Positions 1-10,900 of a stretch of 64,000 bases of DNA are shown piece by piece. The DNA comes from Petrosia ficiformis (taxonomy: Eukaryota; Porifera; Demospongiae; Haplosclerida; Petrosiidae): the NCBI GenBank assembly GCA_947044365.1, contig OX345637.1, positions 806,001-870,000 on the forward strand. The letters are read 5' to 3'. The first letter of the stretch is position 1; each line of letters opens with the position of its first letter. The notes under the pieces are model-generated. The model saw only the letters and a list, made by a program, of their open reading frames with translations. It was not told the DNA's origin and made no database searches. Both the position numbers and the translations under genes were made by a program.

Positions 1-82
1 CATAAAAGGGGAGTGAATTGAATTGCCGGCAACAACCTGATTTCGGCAGTATAGAAGGTGTCTCCTGAGCTGCACAGCGACA

Positions 83-3000
83 ATGTCTTTAGGATACAGT
101 CAGGTATATAGAAGAATAGTCTACTATAATTATAATTGTGATTATCGTATTAATAATTTTATTAATCATCATAGTCACAACAAGTAACAGAGCATGGACA
201 CAGAGGGACAACTGAATTAGTGCCTCAGGCTTCTGCAAGGCAAGCATTACACAACATTGACTTTGGATATCCAAAGGAGGAATGCTCATCATCTGATTTT
301 GCAAACAGTAAGTCAATGATTATTTCAGTTTGCTCTAAAAAGATTAATATGAAGAATACCAAATCACCAATAGTGTAAAAGTTATACATGCTGAAATGAA
401 AAAACATTAATGCAAGAAAAGCTAAAAGTAGCAAACAAGATTATGATTATATTATATATACTCAATCAATTTTGTTTCGTGTCTGTTTTTCTGGCAGACA
501 TGCAAATATAATTCAGAAACACAATCCATCCTGCAGTAATATTCTACAGGATGCTAAAATGCATTGATAAGGCTAAGTTTTGGAATGCAATGTACAGCAG
601 AAAAACTAATAATCTATGATCAATTTATTTTATTGACAAATACTTAATTTCCCAATGTACACCACAGCTCCTTATTTTGTGTATATTATTGACATTAGCA
701 GGTCATGATCATGCCATGGCCTGAATGTTTCCACCAGCTCTGGCATATAACAGTAGGATTTAGGTTTATTGCCTCTGTAAACCATCCTCCTCCACTGACC
801 ACCCACAAATGTGGGGAGTAATTGTTTGCTGAAAAGATACTTGGTACAGTTTTATTGGTTCACAAAGATCAATTTTTGAAAGCTGAGTTTGGCACTTTTT
901 TTGCTGAAAAAAAATCACACTAATTTTTTTTTTCACCCACAATTTGTAACGAATATCAGTTTTCAATTATCATTACTTTTGCTAGAGAGGATTTCATAGC
1001 TATAAGAAACATTTTCGTAATTAATAATGCATTTTAACTACTTATTACTTGTTCTTTTTGGTGTGTGAGAATTATTGTTACAATATAATCTGATAGTGGG
1101 TGGATGTTGTACTGTTACAGTGTAATCTGATAGTGGGTGGATGTTGTACTGTTACAGTGTAATCTGATAGTGGGTGGATGTTGTACTGTTACAGTGTAAT
1201 CTGATAGTGGGTGGATGTTGTACTGTTACAGTGTAATCTGATAGTGGGTGGATGTTGTACTGTTACAGTGTAATCTGATAGTGGGTGGATGTTGTACTGT
1301 TACAGTGTAATCTGATAGTGGGTGGATGTTGTACTGTTACAGTGTAATCTGATAGTGGGTGGATGTTGTACTGTTACAGTGTAATCTGATAGTGGGTGGA
1401 TGTTGTACTGTTACAGTGTAATCTGATAGTGGGTGGATGTTGTACTGTTACAGTGTAATCTGATAGTGGGTGGATGTTGTACTGTTACAGTGTAATCTGA
1501 TAGTGGGTGGATGTTGTACTGTTACAGTGTAATCTGATAGTGGGTGGATGTTATAGCATAGTACAACATCCACCCACTATCAGATTACATAACAATAATA
1601 ATTCTCACACATCAAACGGAATAAGTAATTAAAAAGCTTTATCAATTAAGTTATAAAATGTTTATAATATGGCTAATTGTTAGTATAGTGATGGTATATA
1701 TAATATAATTATAGCTATATGTGCATGTATTATTGATGTGAGCTAATAAATTACTTCTCCATAGTTAATACAAGTTTAATATTATTATGGATAATTATAC
1801 CTAATTTATTTTGTGTGTGAATGTATTTTTGTATGTGTCTACTATATCTACATATAATTTCAAAATTACTATTATGTATAATATAATTGCACAATGTATG
1901 CATAATATTATGTGAAAATTACGAATGTATAGTTTTGACAGTGTATAATTGTGAGTAAATGTTTGTATTATGCATGTTTTATGCCCCATAGGACCATTCC
2001 TATGACTGCTTTCCCATGGGTTCGAAGTATGTTTATATGCATAAATAATTATTATGTAAAATTATGGACGCAAGTTACGTCGTTCTGGGGGCTCGGTCAA
2101 TTAATGGGCGTGGCACGTAATATAATGCGCGTTTGTTCTCTACAGAGCAGCAGAAAGAAAGCTGCTTGTATCTTTACTAGCTTATGTAGAAACTGGTACT
2201 ATCAGCTAGCTATTCTACCTGAAATATATTCCTAAAGTTCTGCAAGGTTCTTTAAAAGGTAAACAGAGTAGATAATCAAAATAATAACTATATTAGACTG
2301 ATGTGTTTCAGGTATCATAAAGTTAGCCATGATTACTAAATGCTGGACACCACAAAGCAGTCATAAGGATACATTTACTTTATATATCTTGTTTATAACT
2401 AAATGAAATTGCATGTATCATTTTCAATTGTACAAAAAAAAGAACAAATGTATAACTGTATAATGGTTTCATCAGTAATTGAAGAGTACTGCTTGATTTG
2501 TGTTCATTATTCTTACTTAGGTGAAACTTTCAAGGAAAATATTGCAACTCCTGAGTGGTTACATGATTTGGTGTTAACCAAAATCAGAGTTCCTGTGAAA
2601 CCGATTTTGCTAGCTGTAGCTGGTCTACCTGGATGCGATAAATCACAGCCTTTGATAAAGATGCTAAATCAAGCAGTCTCTGAGTCAAAAGAGGCAATGC
2701 AAGGGCTCAAAAGAGATGATCGTACTGATCATGATGGCATTACATATTATGAATTTGCTGCTACTATCGTTACATCTCTAACTGGTCCCGAACAACCAAT
2801 ATATTCTGAAACTAGTAAAGAAACATTCCCCCTTTTTGCGATGGAATTTGCACTTAAGTGTGTTGCTCGTGATCAGCATGCAATTGTTTCAAGATATGAT
2901 GCCACAAGTTTACAAGAACAAATCTTCAAAGATCCGGAATTAAACGAACATTTCCGTCATATATTTGATCGTTTGTGTACAAACCACGAAATCCCACCTA

Positions 3001-5514
3001 AAGATGATGCAATTAAAGTTATGAAAAGGACTCCTAGTGATCTTGCTCTAGTAAACGTCTGGGATATTGGTGTCAACAAAGCAGTCTTTCACTTTTTGCC
3101 AGCTCTTTGGGGTTATTTGGATAGGAGCTTTCTGTGGCTGTTTCTGAGCCTTGATCGTGATGCCAACAGCCTCTATGATCTACCAGATATTCATGAGAAT
3201 GAATGCAAAGATAAACACGACAAAAACCAAATAATGCGATATCGTACACGTCTTCACTACTTTCTTCGTTATGTCATGCTGGTAAATCCAAGGTATAATT
3301 GTTTCCACCATCAAAACGTCTCCTCTGTGTTTGCAATAAGTGAACAAACGAGTGCTGACGATCTACAAAGAAAGGTTAAAGAGGAGATCAGTAATGTTGC
3401 TTCGCAAATGAAAATTGATAGATGTATTGACATCAATAATGTAGAATTGCTGCAACGAGGAAAAAATGATGCGAAAGTCCTAAAGAGAGAATTAGACCAC
3501 ACTGTAAACCAAACACTAGATTCCAGTGAAACTCTGCCAATTTCTTTTATTTTTCTTCGTAGCCTTTTTTACAAGCTTACTAAGCTGTATATCAAAAAAG
3601 ACGATTTAAAAGCTAAAGCAGCTCAGCTTAGGATGTCAGACAAAGATGTGAATGATTTCTGTAGATTGTTCATGTCTTCAGGAAGCTTATTTGATATTAG
3701 CCAAATTGATAAGGAATCTCCCTATATCATCGTGAAGCCAATGGGATTTATGCGTGAGCTTGACAAAATTTTCTACCCCAGAGTGGGCATCGATTCACGA
3801 GTTACAGAATATGGCCTTGTAACTTTGGAAACAGCCGGAATTTTGTTTGAAGACTACCAGTTTTTTATGGATGTTCTTGTTTCAGTTGATCTAGCTCTAA
3901 TGCTACGTGGTAATCAGATCTGTTTAGAAGGGAAAATGCTTGAAGATGATGTATATTACTACATACCTGATGTCCGCACTCAGTCTCCTGAACTACATTG
4001 TGATCCTACTTCTCTTCATCTCCTCCTGAATGTGGACTGTCCACTTTCCCATCTGCAAGTTTTGTTTGCAAAAGCTTTTATGACTCAGAAGAAATGTTCG
4101 CACCTTGTTCTTGAGCATAGTACACCTGTTAACATCACCAGATTCGGCACTAAACTATCAGATGGTGCTACTGATGTTACATTTGAGATGAGATATCTTG
4201 GAGATACAGTAGAGTTTCATTTTCCTGATGAAGCTAATGAAGAAGTTTGCACTGATATTATAGAGGCATGTAACGAAGTGATGGCAAAAGATGATTGGAT
4301 GAATTCGAAGTATGCCTTTGCTGTTATGCCTCCTGATAGTACAAATCCAAACGTTCGTAATCGATGTAATCGTCATGATCTCCTTTCTATGAAAGATTGT
4401 GATTCCCGAAATGACAGCAGTAACCATTTTGTGATATGGAAGAAAGTATTAAAGGAGGTAAAGTTATTATAATGTATGCAACACTTATAGTTCAATATAT
4501 GTTTTGATGTGGCACAGGGGTGGGACAATAAAGTTTGAAATCATATAATGCACAAGGGAAGCAAGTGCATTGTGTAATTGAGGCCCCACACATTAAATCA
4601 CATATTGCAATCTAAAGGGTGCTATAAGTGTTTTATTGCAAAATGACTTAATACAGCATGCATTGCGGGATTTAAAGCGTTGGCAGGTGATGCCTGTCCT
4701 GCAATCTCATTGGTCAAAATTTCAAAAGATGGAATAAGTATATGCATAATATTATATATATATGTGTATATGTTATGATGAAGTCACCCTTCAAAGCTTT
4801 GGACAGTGCTATAAATATGCTAAGTTCATCGTTTGATACAGTTGTATGGTTTGTGGATTCATTAAGCTGTATAAACATGACTTTGAAATATATTTGTTAT
4901 GTCATCCACTTGTGCAATATCAGGCTTATAATCACCTTGCCCTCGGGCTCGGTGATTATAAACCACATATAGCACTCGTGGCATGACATAACCTATACAT
5001 ATATAATTATATACATATTTATTTATATTATATACCATTGCCACAATATTATATTATTATTATGTAATATTATTTAGTTCAAAGAACTAGAAGGGAGAGA
5101 ACTCAAAGAAGGTAACTTATACATCCATGTGTATTAACTAAAATGTTTATGTGTAATGTTTCTTTTTTAATTGCAACAGAGCTAATGAGTATTAGTGATG
5201 TCTGTCAAATTGCTGAGAAGTTGGAAAAGCTCTCACCTGAGTGTTTGGAGAATGTAGCTAATAAATTGCAAAAACATGTAGATGAAAAACGCACTAATCA
5301 GGAGCATGATGCCCGTCTTTGTGAAGATAAAAGCAAAGACAAACGCCCACTTCACCTTCTGCTTGATTGGGAAGGTGAGTTGAAAAATACTAAAGAACAA
5401 CCGTCTGGAAAAGAATTGGCAAAGCTTTTCATGGAATTAGCAAAGGAGATGAAAAACGACTATGAGAAATTGGAAAGTGCTGCAAGAAGACTGGACCCAT
5501 TGGGTTACTACTAA
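83..5514 (+). CDS. Gene 1: P-loop/COR-like/death-fold protein (5 exons, 819 aa)
   Basis: Exons by splice sites and phase: 83-103, 175-307, 2521-4457, 5078-5111, 5180-5514 (2460 nt, 819 aa plus stop). Exon 1 codes MSLGYSQ; exon 2 is polar and probably disordered. The long exon carries a Walker A-like motif GLPGCDKS at residues 86-93 (Asp where the second Gly is expected), then VWDIG near 231-235, which resembles a GTPase DxxG/switch II. From about 385 to 520 comes a segment like the COR or winged-helix region of ROCO/STAND proteins (PISFIFLRSLF ... SPYIIVKP). The 34-nt microexon codes a basic/acidic linker. Exon 5 (about 710-819) is all-helical with LLLDWE ... ELAKLFMEL, like helices 5-6 of a death domain. 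By analogy with DAPK1- or NLR-like proteins it may be an intracellular signalling switch; this is inference. Exons 3-5 align almost codon for codon with gene 2. The window starts in its 5' UTR. Confidence 0.8.
1040..1640. mobile_element. Inverted-repeat MITE carrying an expanded minisatellite (intron 2 of gene 1)
   Basis: The left arm at about 1040-1110 (TTGGTGTGTGAGAATTATTG ... GTGGGTGGATGTTGTAC) recurs inverted at about 1560-1630 (GTACAACATCCACCCACTAT ... AATAATTCTCACACATC). Between them lies the 37-bp tandem array. The matching intron of gene 2 has only one left arm (about 9790-9870), with no array and no right arm. It looks like a terminal-inverted-repeat element whose arm was amplified. 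Confidence 0.7.
1091..1557. repeat. 37-bp minisatellite, 13 copies of the core
   Basis: The core TGATAGTGGGTGGATGTTGT recurs at an exact 37-bp step from 1091 to 1535 (13 starts). The rest of the unit is ACTGTTACAGTGTAATC. Internal units are identical by eye; only the first (CAATATAATC) and last (GTTATAGC) differ. Such uniformity suggests recent expansion. Confidence 0.95.
1985..2372 (+). mobile_element. Dispersed repeat, copy 1 (CCTATGACTGCTTT-ended)
   Basis: Matches the reverse complement of 26200-26655 over most of its length, for example CAGAGCAGCAGAAAGAAA and GGTAAACAGAGTAGATAATC. One end reads CCTATGACTGCTTT and the other AAGCAGTCATAAGG, so the ends are inverted. A 94-codon frame inside is not conserved in the other copy. 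Probably a non-autonomous DNA element in gene 1 intron 2. Gene 2's intron shows no clear copy. Confidence 0.65.
4527..4532 (+). promoter_or_regulatory. Candidate intronic polyadenylation signal (gene 1)
   Basis: If the exon-3 donor at 4458 is not used, the frame adds VKLL and stops at 4472. An AATAAA follows 55 bases later. The same arrangement exists in gene 2 (stop 12150, AATAAA 12208-12213). It could give an isoform without the death-fold exon; this is inference. Confidence 0.35.
4896..4992. repeat. Imperfect palindrome with CTCGGGC centre
   Basis: Outer arms TTATGTCATCCACTTGTGC and GCACTCGTGGCATGACATAA, inner arms TTATAATCACC and GGTGATTATAA, centre TTGCCCTCGGGCTC. The gene 2 intron has the matching structure at 12892-13003. 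It sits between exon 3 and the microexon. Confidence 0.7.
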
Positions 5515-5868
5515 AAAGGATAACATTTATACCCACATATACCGTACTGATATTATTAATACACATTTACTGATTTCAAATGTTTAAAACTAATTTTACT
5601 ACATTATTTAAATTAATTTTATTATATATACATTGTTTTACTGATTAAATACATTGTTTTAATTAAGCACATTGATGGTATTGATTATTTTAAACATTCT
5701 TTGTTTACATTATACTCAGTTAATACATTATAGTCAAAATATGCATTGCTATGGACATTGCACTGAAGTTGATTGCAATTAGTATAATTAATAACTTTAT
5801 CTATATTATAAAGGAGTGTCCAGTTTCTTCTTCTGCACCAAAGCGAACAGTTACTTCAAGAGTAGTTC

Positions 5869-6082
5869 ATGATGTCTTCAAGCTATGTTGTAAGTATATG
5901 AAAGCTGGAATAATATATATTGCCATATAATCAATGTTTATTTAATCTTTAATTAAAGGAAGGAGAAGCAGAAACTCGGGATCCTGAACACAGAGAAAGA
6001 GCAGCAATGGTAGCATTTAACAGCTTTGAATTTGAATTTAGAAGGCCTAAAGTTGAACACTCAATACCTGACCTATCGATGA
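5869..6082 (+). pseudogene. Orphan 5' exon pair, copy of gene 3 exons 1-2
   Basis: Exons 5869-5889 (ATG ATG TCT TCA AGC TAT GTT, then gtaagt) and 5959-6082 (124 nt, ends phase 1 at gtaagt) match gene 3 exons 1-2 at 13914-13934 and 14004-14127 almost exactly. No NTPase exon of a third gene follows before gene 2 starts at 8022. The tandem duplication evidently copied gene 1 plus the start of gene 3. Splice sites and phases are intact, so this pair could still splice into gene 2's long exon at 10199 (same phase) as an alternative first exon. Confidence 0.8.
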
Positions 6083-6276
6083 GTAAGTTTAGTCCATATA
6101 ACTAATAACATTTTATTTGATGCAGCTCTTGTAAATCAGAACTTTGTAATTAATTTTAAAATCATTATTACTGTAATTTAGCTCACTTAGTTTACTTACA
6201 TGTATATTTAAATATGTTTACTGTGCAATGCTGAAATGCAAATTGTAGTAACAAATAATTTAAACAGTAAGAAAAA

Positions 6277-6504
6277 TACAAAGAAGAGAAGAATAAAGAT
6301 GTAATGGGAGATAGCAGAAGAAACAAGATGTGAATTAAGATGCTCACATCTTAATTGTTCTGTTCTTTGTGTCTGTTTAGTATAAATAAATACAAAGAAG
6401 AGAAGAATGAAGATGTAATGGGAGATAGCAGAAGAAACAAGATGTGAATTAAGATGCTCACATCTTAATTGTTCTGTTCTTTGTGTCTGTTTAGTATAAA
6501 TTTC
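6277..6504. repeat. 114-bp tandem duplication (2 copies)
   Basis: TACAAAGAAGAGAAGAAT starts at 6277 and again at 6391; both units run to TTTAGTATAAAT with one or two differences. The period is a multiple of three, which keeps a spurious minus-strand frame open. Each unit also holds the small palindrome AAGATG..CATCTT. Confidence 0.9.
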
Positions 6505-6969
6505 ATTTACAAAGATAGTTGTCTGTTGTAACATGTATACGAACTGTGAAATTTGAGATCTAGAAGAGAACAAAATATAGTACGACACATGTATCTAGCA
6601 AAGTCTATTGTGTCAGTTTAAGTTTCTTGAAGAACCATTTAATATATCACATGGAGTAAGTGTTCTAAGAGCAGGCTTTGTTTAGTTATACAGCACAGTT
6701 CAACTAACTAAATATTCATTGATGATTGCTTATGAATTGTGATCTATGCATATTGCAGTAGTAACTATATTTTGTAATCTTATACCACAAGCTAGTCCAT
6801 TAGTCAACATTAGCCCCATCATCCCACCAATGGTCAAGTGCAGACTACGCCTTTCCCAATGGTATTTCAATGGTCCAGTGTGGTAGCCATGGTAACTTCT
6901 GGGTATTGGCTCCTTTCAGCATTCCATTTCAAAGCTATGTTCACTTTACAGTGAATGTAGATTTCTGAA

Positions 6970-7113
6970 AAGGATTATATTGTCTTTGTACATGTGTGTA
7001 TGTATGTATGTATGTATGTATGTACATACGTACGTACGTATGTACGTACGTACATACGTACGTACGTACGTACATACATACATACACACATGTACAAAGA
7101 CAATATAATCCTT
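6970..7113. repeat. Foldback built on TGTA/CGTA tetranucleotides
   Basis: AAGGATTATATTGTCTTTGT at 6970 is repeated inverted as ACAAAGACAATATAATCCTT ending at 7113. The interior alternates GTATGTATG, CGTACGTACG and CATACATAC, so the whole 144 bp can fold on itself. A partial copy of the arm (TTACGTACATACATACC) follows. Confidence 0.8.
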
Positions 7114-7934
7114 ACGTACATACATACCAACATATATACAAATAATTATGATGAGACTGAGGAAAATGGTAAACAATTCTAAATAAGAAAGTGCAGGAAT
7201 TGCAGATAATGTGGACTGAAGGTATGCATACATTCTAATTTTGAGTTCTCTAATGTGTGTAGAAACTATTGCAAAGTTATCTTCCAAAATATTTTGTATG
7301 ACTGACACACAGAACTAATCACTTAACCTCTCGTGATCATGATCACGTTGATGTTCCATATTATCCACATGATCATTAATCCTATGACTATTACTTACCC
7401 CCGGTATATAAATTAACAAGAATAGTCTTATATAAGCATTTTTAAATTAATATAATTATAATTATTGTCAATTTGTGGTCATACATACCTTATGTCATCA
7501 TGTTTGAAACCACGAGGATAAAGATCGTCAGCACAAACATGAGGACATTGGTAAGCATATGTGACTTGAGCCACTAGTTTACATATGAACCAATGAAGCG
7601 TTTCCAGTAGTTGGAATGCCAAATACTCAAAGAAGACAGCAGCGAGAGGTGTTTGAATCATGGTTTAGTATGTAATTGTTTACAATGTTGTTTATCACTG
7701 AAAGAGAAAATAGGTAAGAATTTAGTGAAGTGACCACTGGCAGTCAGTCAGTGAGTGATACAAGTCATACATAGTGATATATGACCTATAGAGCTACATA
7801 TTTGAGAATTAATTAGAACTATTATAAAAATATACATTAATTAAGAAATTGAAAAAAAAAAAAAGACTTTGTAATATCCCGGCCCAAATCTGTCAGTCAC
7901 GCCCTTCATAATATTGTCGGGGTACCTCAGAAGA

Positions 7935-7954
7935 GGGGGGGGGGGGGGGGGGGG
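7935..7954. repeat. G20 homopolymer at the duplication junction
   Basis: Twenty consecutive G lie immediately before unit 2 (AGGGGTGAATTGAATTG). It is a potential G-quadruplex and recombination or replication-slippage point. Confidence 0.9.
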
Positions 7955-10900
7955 AGGGGTGAATTGAATTGCAACCTTACTTCGGCAGTATACAAGGTGT
8001 CTTCTGAGCTGTACAGCGACAATGTCTTCAGAATACAGTCAGGTATATAGAAGAATAGTCCACTATAATTATATGATTATGGTATTTTAATCACCATTCT
8101 TTGTAGTCACAACAAGTAACAGAGCGTGGACACAGAGAGACGTCTGAATTAGTGCCTCAGGCTTCTGCAAGGCAAGCATTACACAACATTGACTTTGGAT
8201 ATCCTAAAGTGGACTGCCCATCAGCTGATTTTGTAATTAGTAAGTCCATGATTATTTCAGTTTGTTCTCGAAAAATTAATACCAATTTACCACTAGTGTA
8301 AAAGCTATATAAATTATATATATATATATACATGCTGAAGTGTAAAAAAAAACATTTTTAAGAAAAACTAAAAGTAGCAAAAATTAATTACCATAATTAT
8401 GAATAATTATATTATACTCAGTCGATTTTGTTTCGTGTCGCTTTGTCTGGCAGGCATGCAGATATATTTCAGAAACACTATCTATCCTGTAGCAATTGTC
8501 TGCAGGATGCTAAAATCTATTGATAAGGCTATGTTTTGGTTTCAATGTACACCAGAAAAATAATTCCATCTAATAATGCATGATCACTTCATTTCCATGA
8601 TTTTATTGATGAGTACTTTCCATATGTACACCACACCTCATTATTATTTTAGCTGGCTATGCTATGCCCTGAGTACATCTGCCAGCTCTGGAACATGTCC
8701 TTGATAGTAGGATTTAGGTTTATTGCCCCTGTACATATGAAAGGTTAAAATGCTTTAAACGTTTAACAGTAAACCATCCTCTTCCACTGACCACTATATA
8801 CAAATGTGGGGCACAAATGTGGTTTATTAGGTTCAATTTGTGAAAGCTGAGTTTTATTTATAGGCAGATTTTCAATATACATAAGCTTCTTTCTACTAAA
8901 AAAAATCGCATTAATTTTCTTATTTTCTATTTTTCAATTGTCATTACTTTTGTTACATAGGATTTCTAGCTATAACAAACATGTCTTATAACTTACCCTG
9001 TAAAAAGTAATGAGATATTTTAACCTTCAGTTGGTTACAGGAGTTTCAATGCAATTATATTTTCCTCCATGCTGATATATTTTTCCTGCTAGCTAACACA
9101 GTTCATTTGATCTTGATCTATATTGACTAATATAAAGTACATGTCATAACAAGGCAAACAAACATATTAATACAATATAACTATATACATAGTATAAGTA
9201 CAACCTGTGGTATATTGTTTGTGAAAACAACAGATGTTACTAGCTCATTTCAGAGTAATTAATTATGCATGAATTTGTACTTGTGATAGCAAACATGTGA
9301 CAGATATTTGAAAAGTTAGCACATGAATGTAATTATTACGAGATTTATGTGTTTAAAGTATACGTACATTGTATTGCTTTTGTTAATTAATACATCGTAG
9401 CTATATACATACGTAGCATAGTATTATATTGGTACAACCTGGGGTGTATTATTAGTATTCACTTTCGAACATCTGCAAAACAACAGATGTTACTAGCTCA
9501 TTGCAGAGTAATTAAATGTGTACATGAAGTGTTACTTATAATAGCAAATAATGTGATATACTCCACAGATATTTGAAAAGTCAGCACACGTATGTACCAT
9601 TCTTTATTATAGCATGTACCTTATACACTATTCAATATAGATCAAAATATTACCTAGCTAGACAAAAAAGCAGCATTGATTTATAATTATAGTCTCAGGA
9701 GGAATTGAAACTCAGGTAACCAAATGAGGATTAAAATCACCCATTCATTTTTACGACGTATAACTTAATTGATAATGCATTTTAATTAGTTATTACTAGT
9801 TAGTTCTATTTGGTGTGTGAGAATTATTGTTGCAATGTAATTTGATAGTGGGTGGATGTTGTAACAGAGTAATGATGATGAGTATAATAGTAGTATATAA
9901 TATAATTATAGCTCTATGTGAATTGCTGAATTATTGAATGCCATCTACTATCTATGTAAAGTATATATAATTTCAAAATTACTATTATGTATAATGTTAT
10001 AAAATTTGTAGTACATGTGTTATACAATGCATGTTTAATGTATATATTATGTAAATGTATGACATTGTACACTTTATGGAATTTTTATAACTAAACAAGT
10101 ATCATTTTTAATTGTGCAAAAAAGATGACAAATGCATAACTGTATAATGGTTTAATTAGCAATTGAAAGATGATTTATATCCACTATTTTTCTCTCAGGT
10201 GAAAGTCATCAGGAAATTACTGCAACTCCTTCCTGGTTACATGATTTGGTGTTAACCAAAATTAGAGTTCCTGTGAAACCGATTTTGCTAACCGTAGCAG
10301 GTCTACCTGGATGCGATAAATCAGAACCTTTGATAAAGATGCTAAATCAAGCAGTCTCTGAGTCAAAAGAGGCAATGCAAGGGCTCAAAAGAGATGATCG
10401 TACTGTTCATGATGGCATTACATATTATGAATTTGCTGCTACTATCAGAACATCTCTAACTGGTCCTGAACAACCAATATATTCTGAAACTAGTAAAGAA
10501 ACATTCCCCCTTTTTGCAATGGAATTTGCACTTAAGTGTGTTGCTCGTGATCAGCATGCAATTGTTTCAAGATATGATGCCACAAGTTTACAAGAACAAA
10601 TCTTCAAAGATCCGGAATTAAACGAACATTTCTGTCATATATTTGATCGTTTGTGTAAAAACCACAAAATCCCACCTAAAGATGATGCAATTAAAATTAT
10701 GAAAATGACTCCTAGTGATCTTGCTCTAGTAAACGTCTGGGATATTGGTGTCAACAAAGCAGTCTTTCACTTTTTGCCAGCTCTTTGGGGTCATTTAGAT
10801 AGGAGCTTTTTGTGGCTGTTTCTGAGCCTTGATCGTGATGCCAATAGCCTCTATGATCTGCCAGATATCCATGAGAATGAATGCAAAGATTAACATGACA

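Larger units (their letters stand above)
1..6260. repeat. Tandem segmental duplication, unit 1 (partner 7956-14560)
   Basis: Shared landmarks in the same order: GGTGAATTGAATTG leader, exons of genes 1/2, the palindrome, and the duplicated gene 3 start. Exonic sequence is nearly identical; introns differ by indels such as the minisatellite. Similarity fades near 6260 and 14560. Unit 2 begins just after a 20-G tract. Confidence 0.85.
6083..8021. other. Intergenic between gene 1 unit and gene 2
   Basis: Holds a 114-bp tandem duplication (6277-6504), a TGTA/CGTA foldback (6970-7113), an A13 tract near 7853 and a G20 tract (7935-7954). A minus-strand ATG frame of about 60 codons (7661-7479) ends near an ATAAGGTATGT donor-like site, but no phase-matched downstream exon was found. 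No other gene is supported. Confidence 0.6.

Noticed and set aside
1091..1557. CRISPR array
   Set aside because: Units are head-to-tail with no unique spacers; a eukaryotic minisatellite.
1951..2235. 94-codon + strand gene
   Set aside because: Lies inside a dispersed repeat whose other copy does not preserve the frame.
6208..6588. Minus-strand gene of 126 codons with an internal repeat
   Set aside because: Frame is kept only because the 114-bp tandem duplication is a multiple of three; composition is low complexity with no splice support.
6946..7308. Minus-strand gene of 120 codons with YVCTYVRTYVRTY
   Set aside because: Most of it is translated TGTA/CGTA simple repeat in a foldback.
7479..7661. 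60-codon minus ATG exon with GTATGT donor
   Set aside because: Possible first exon, but no downstream acceptor of the required phase was found.
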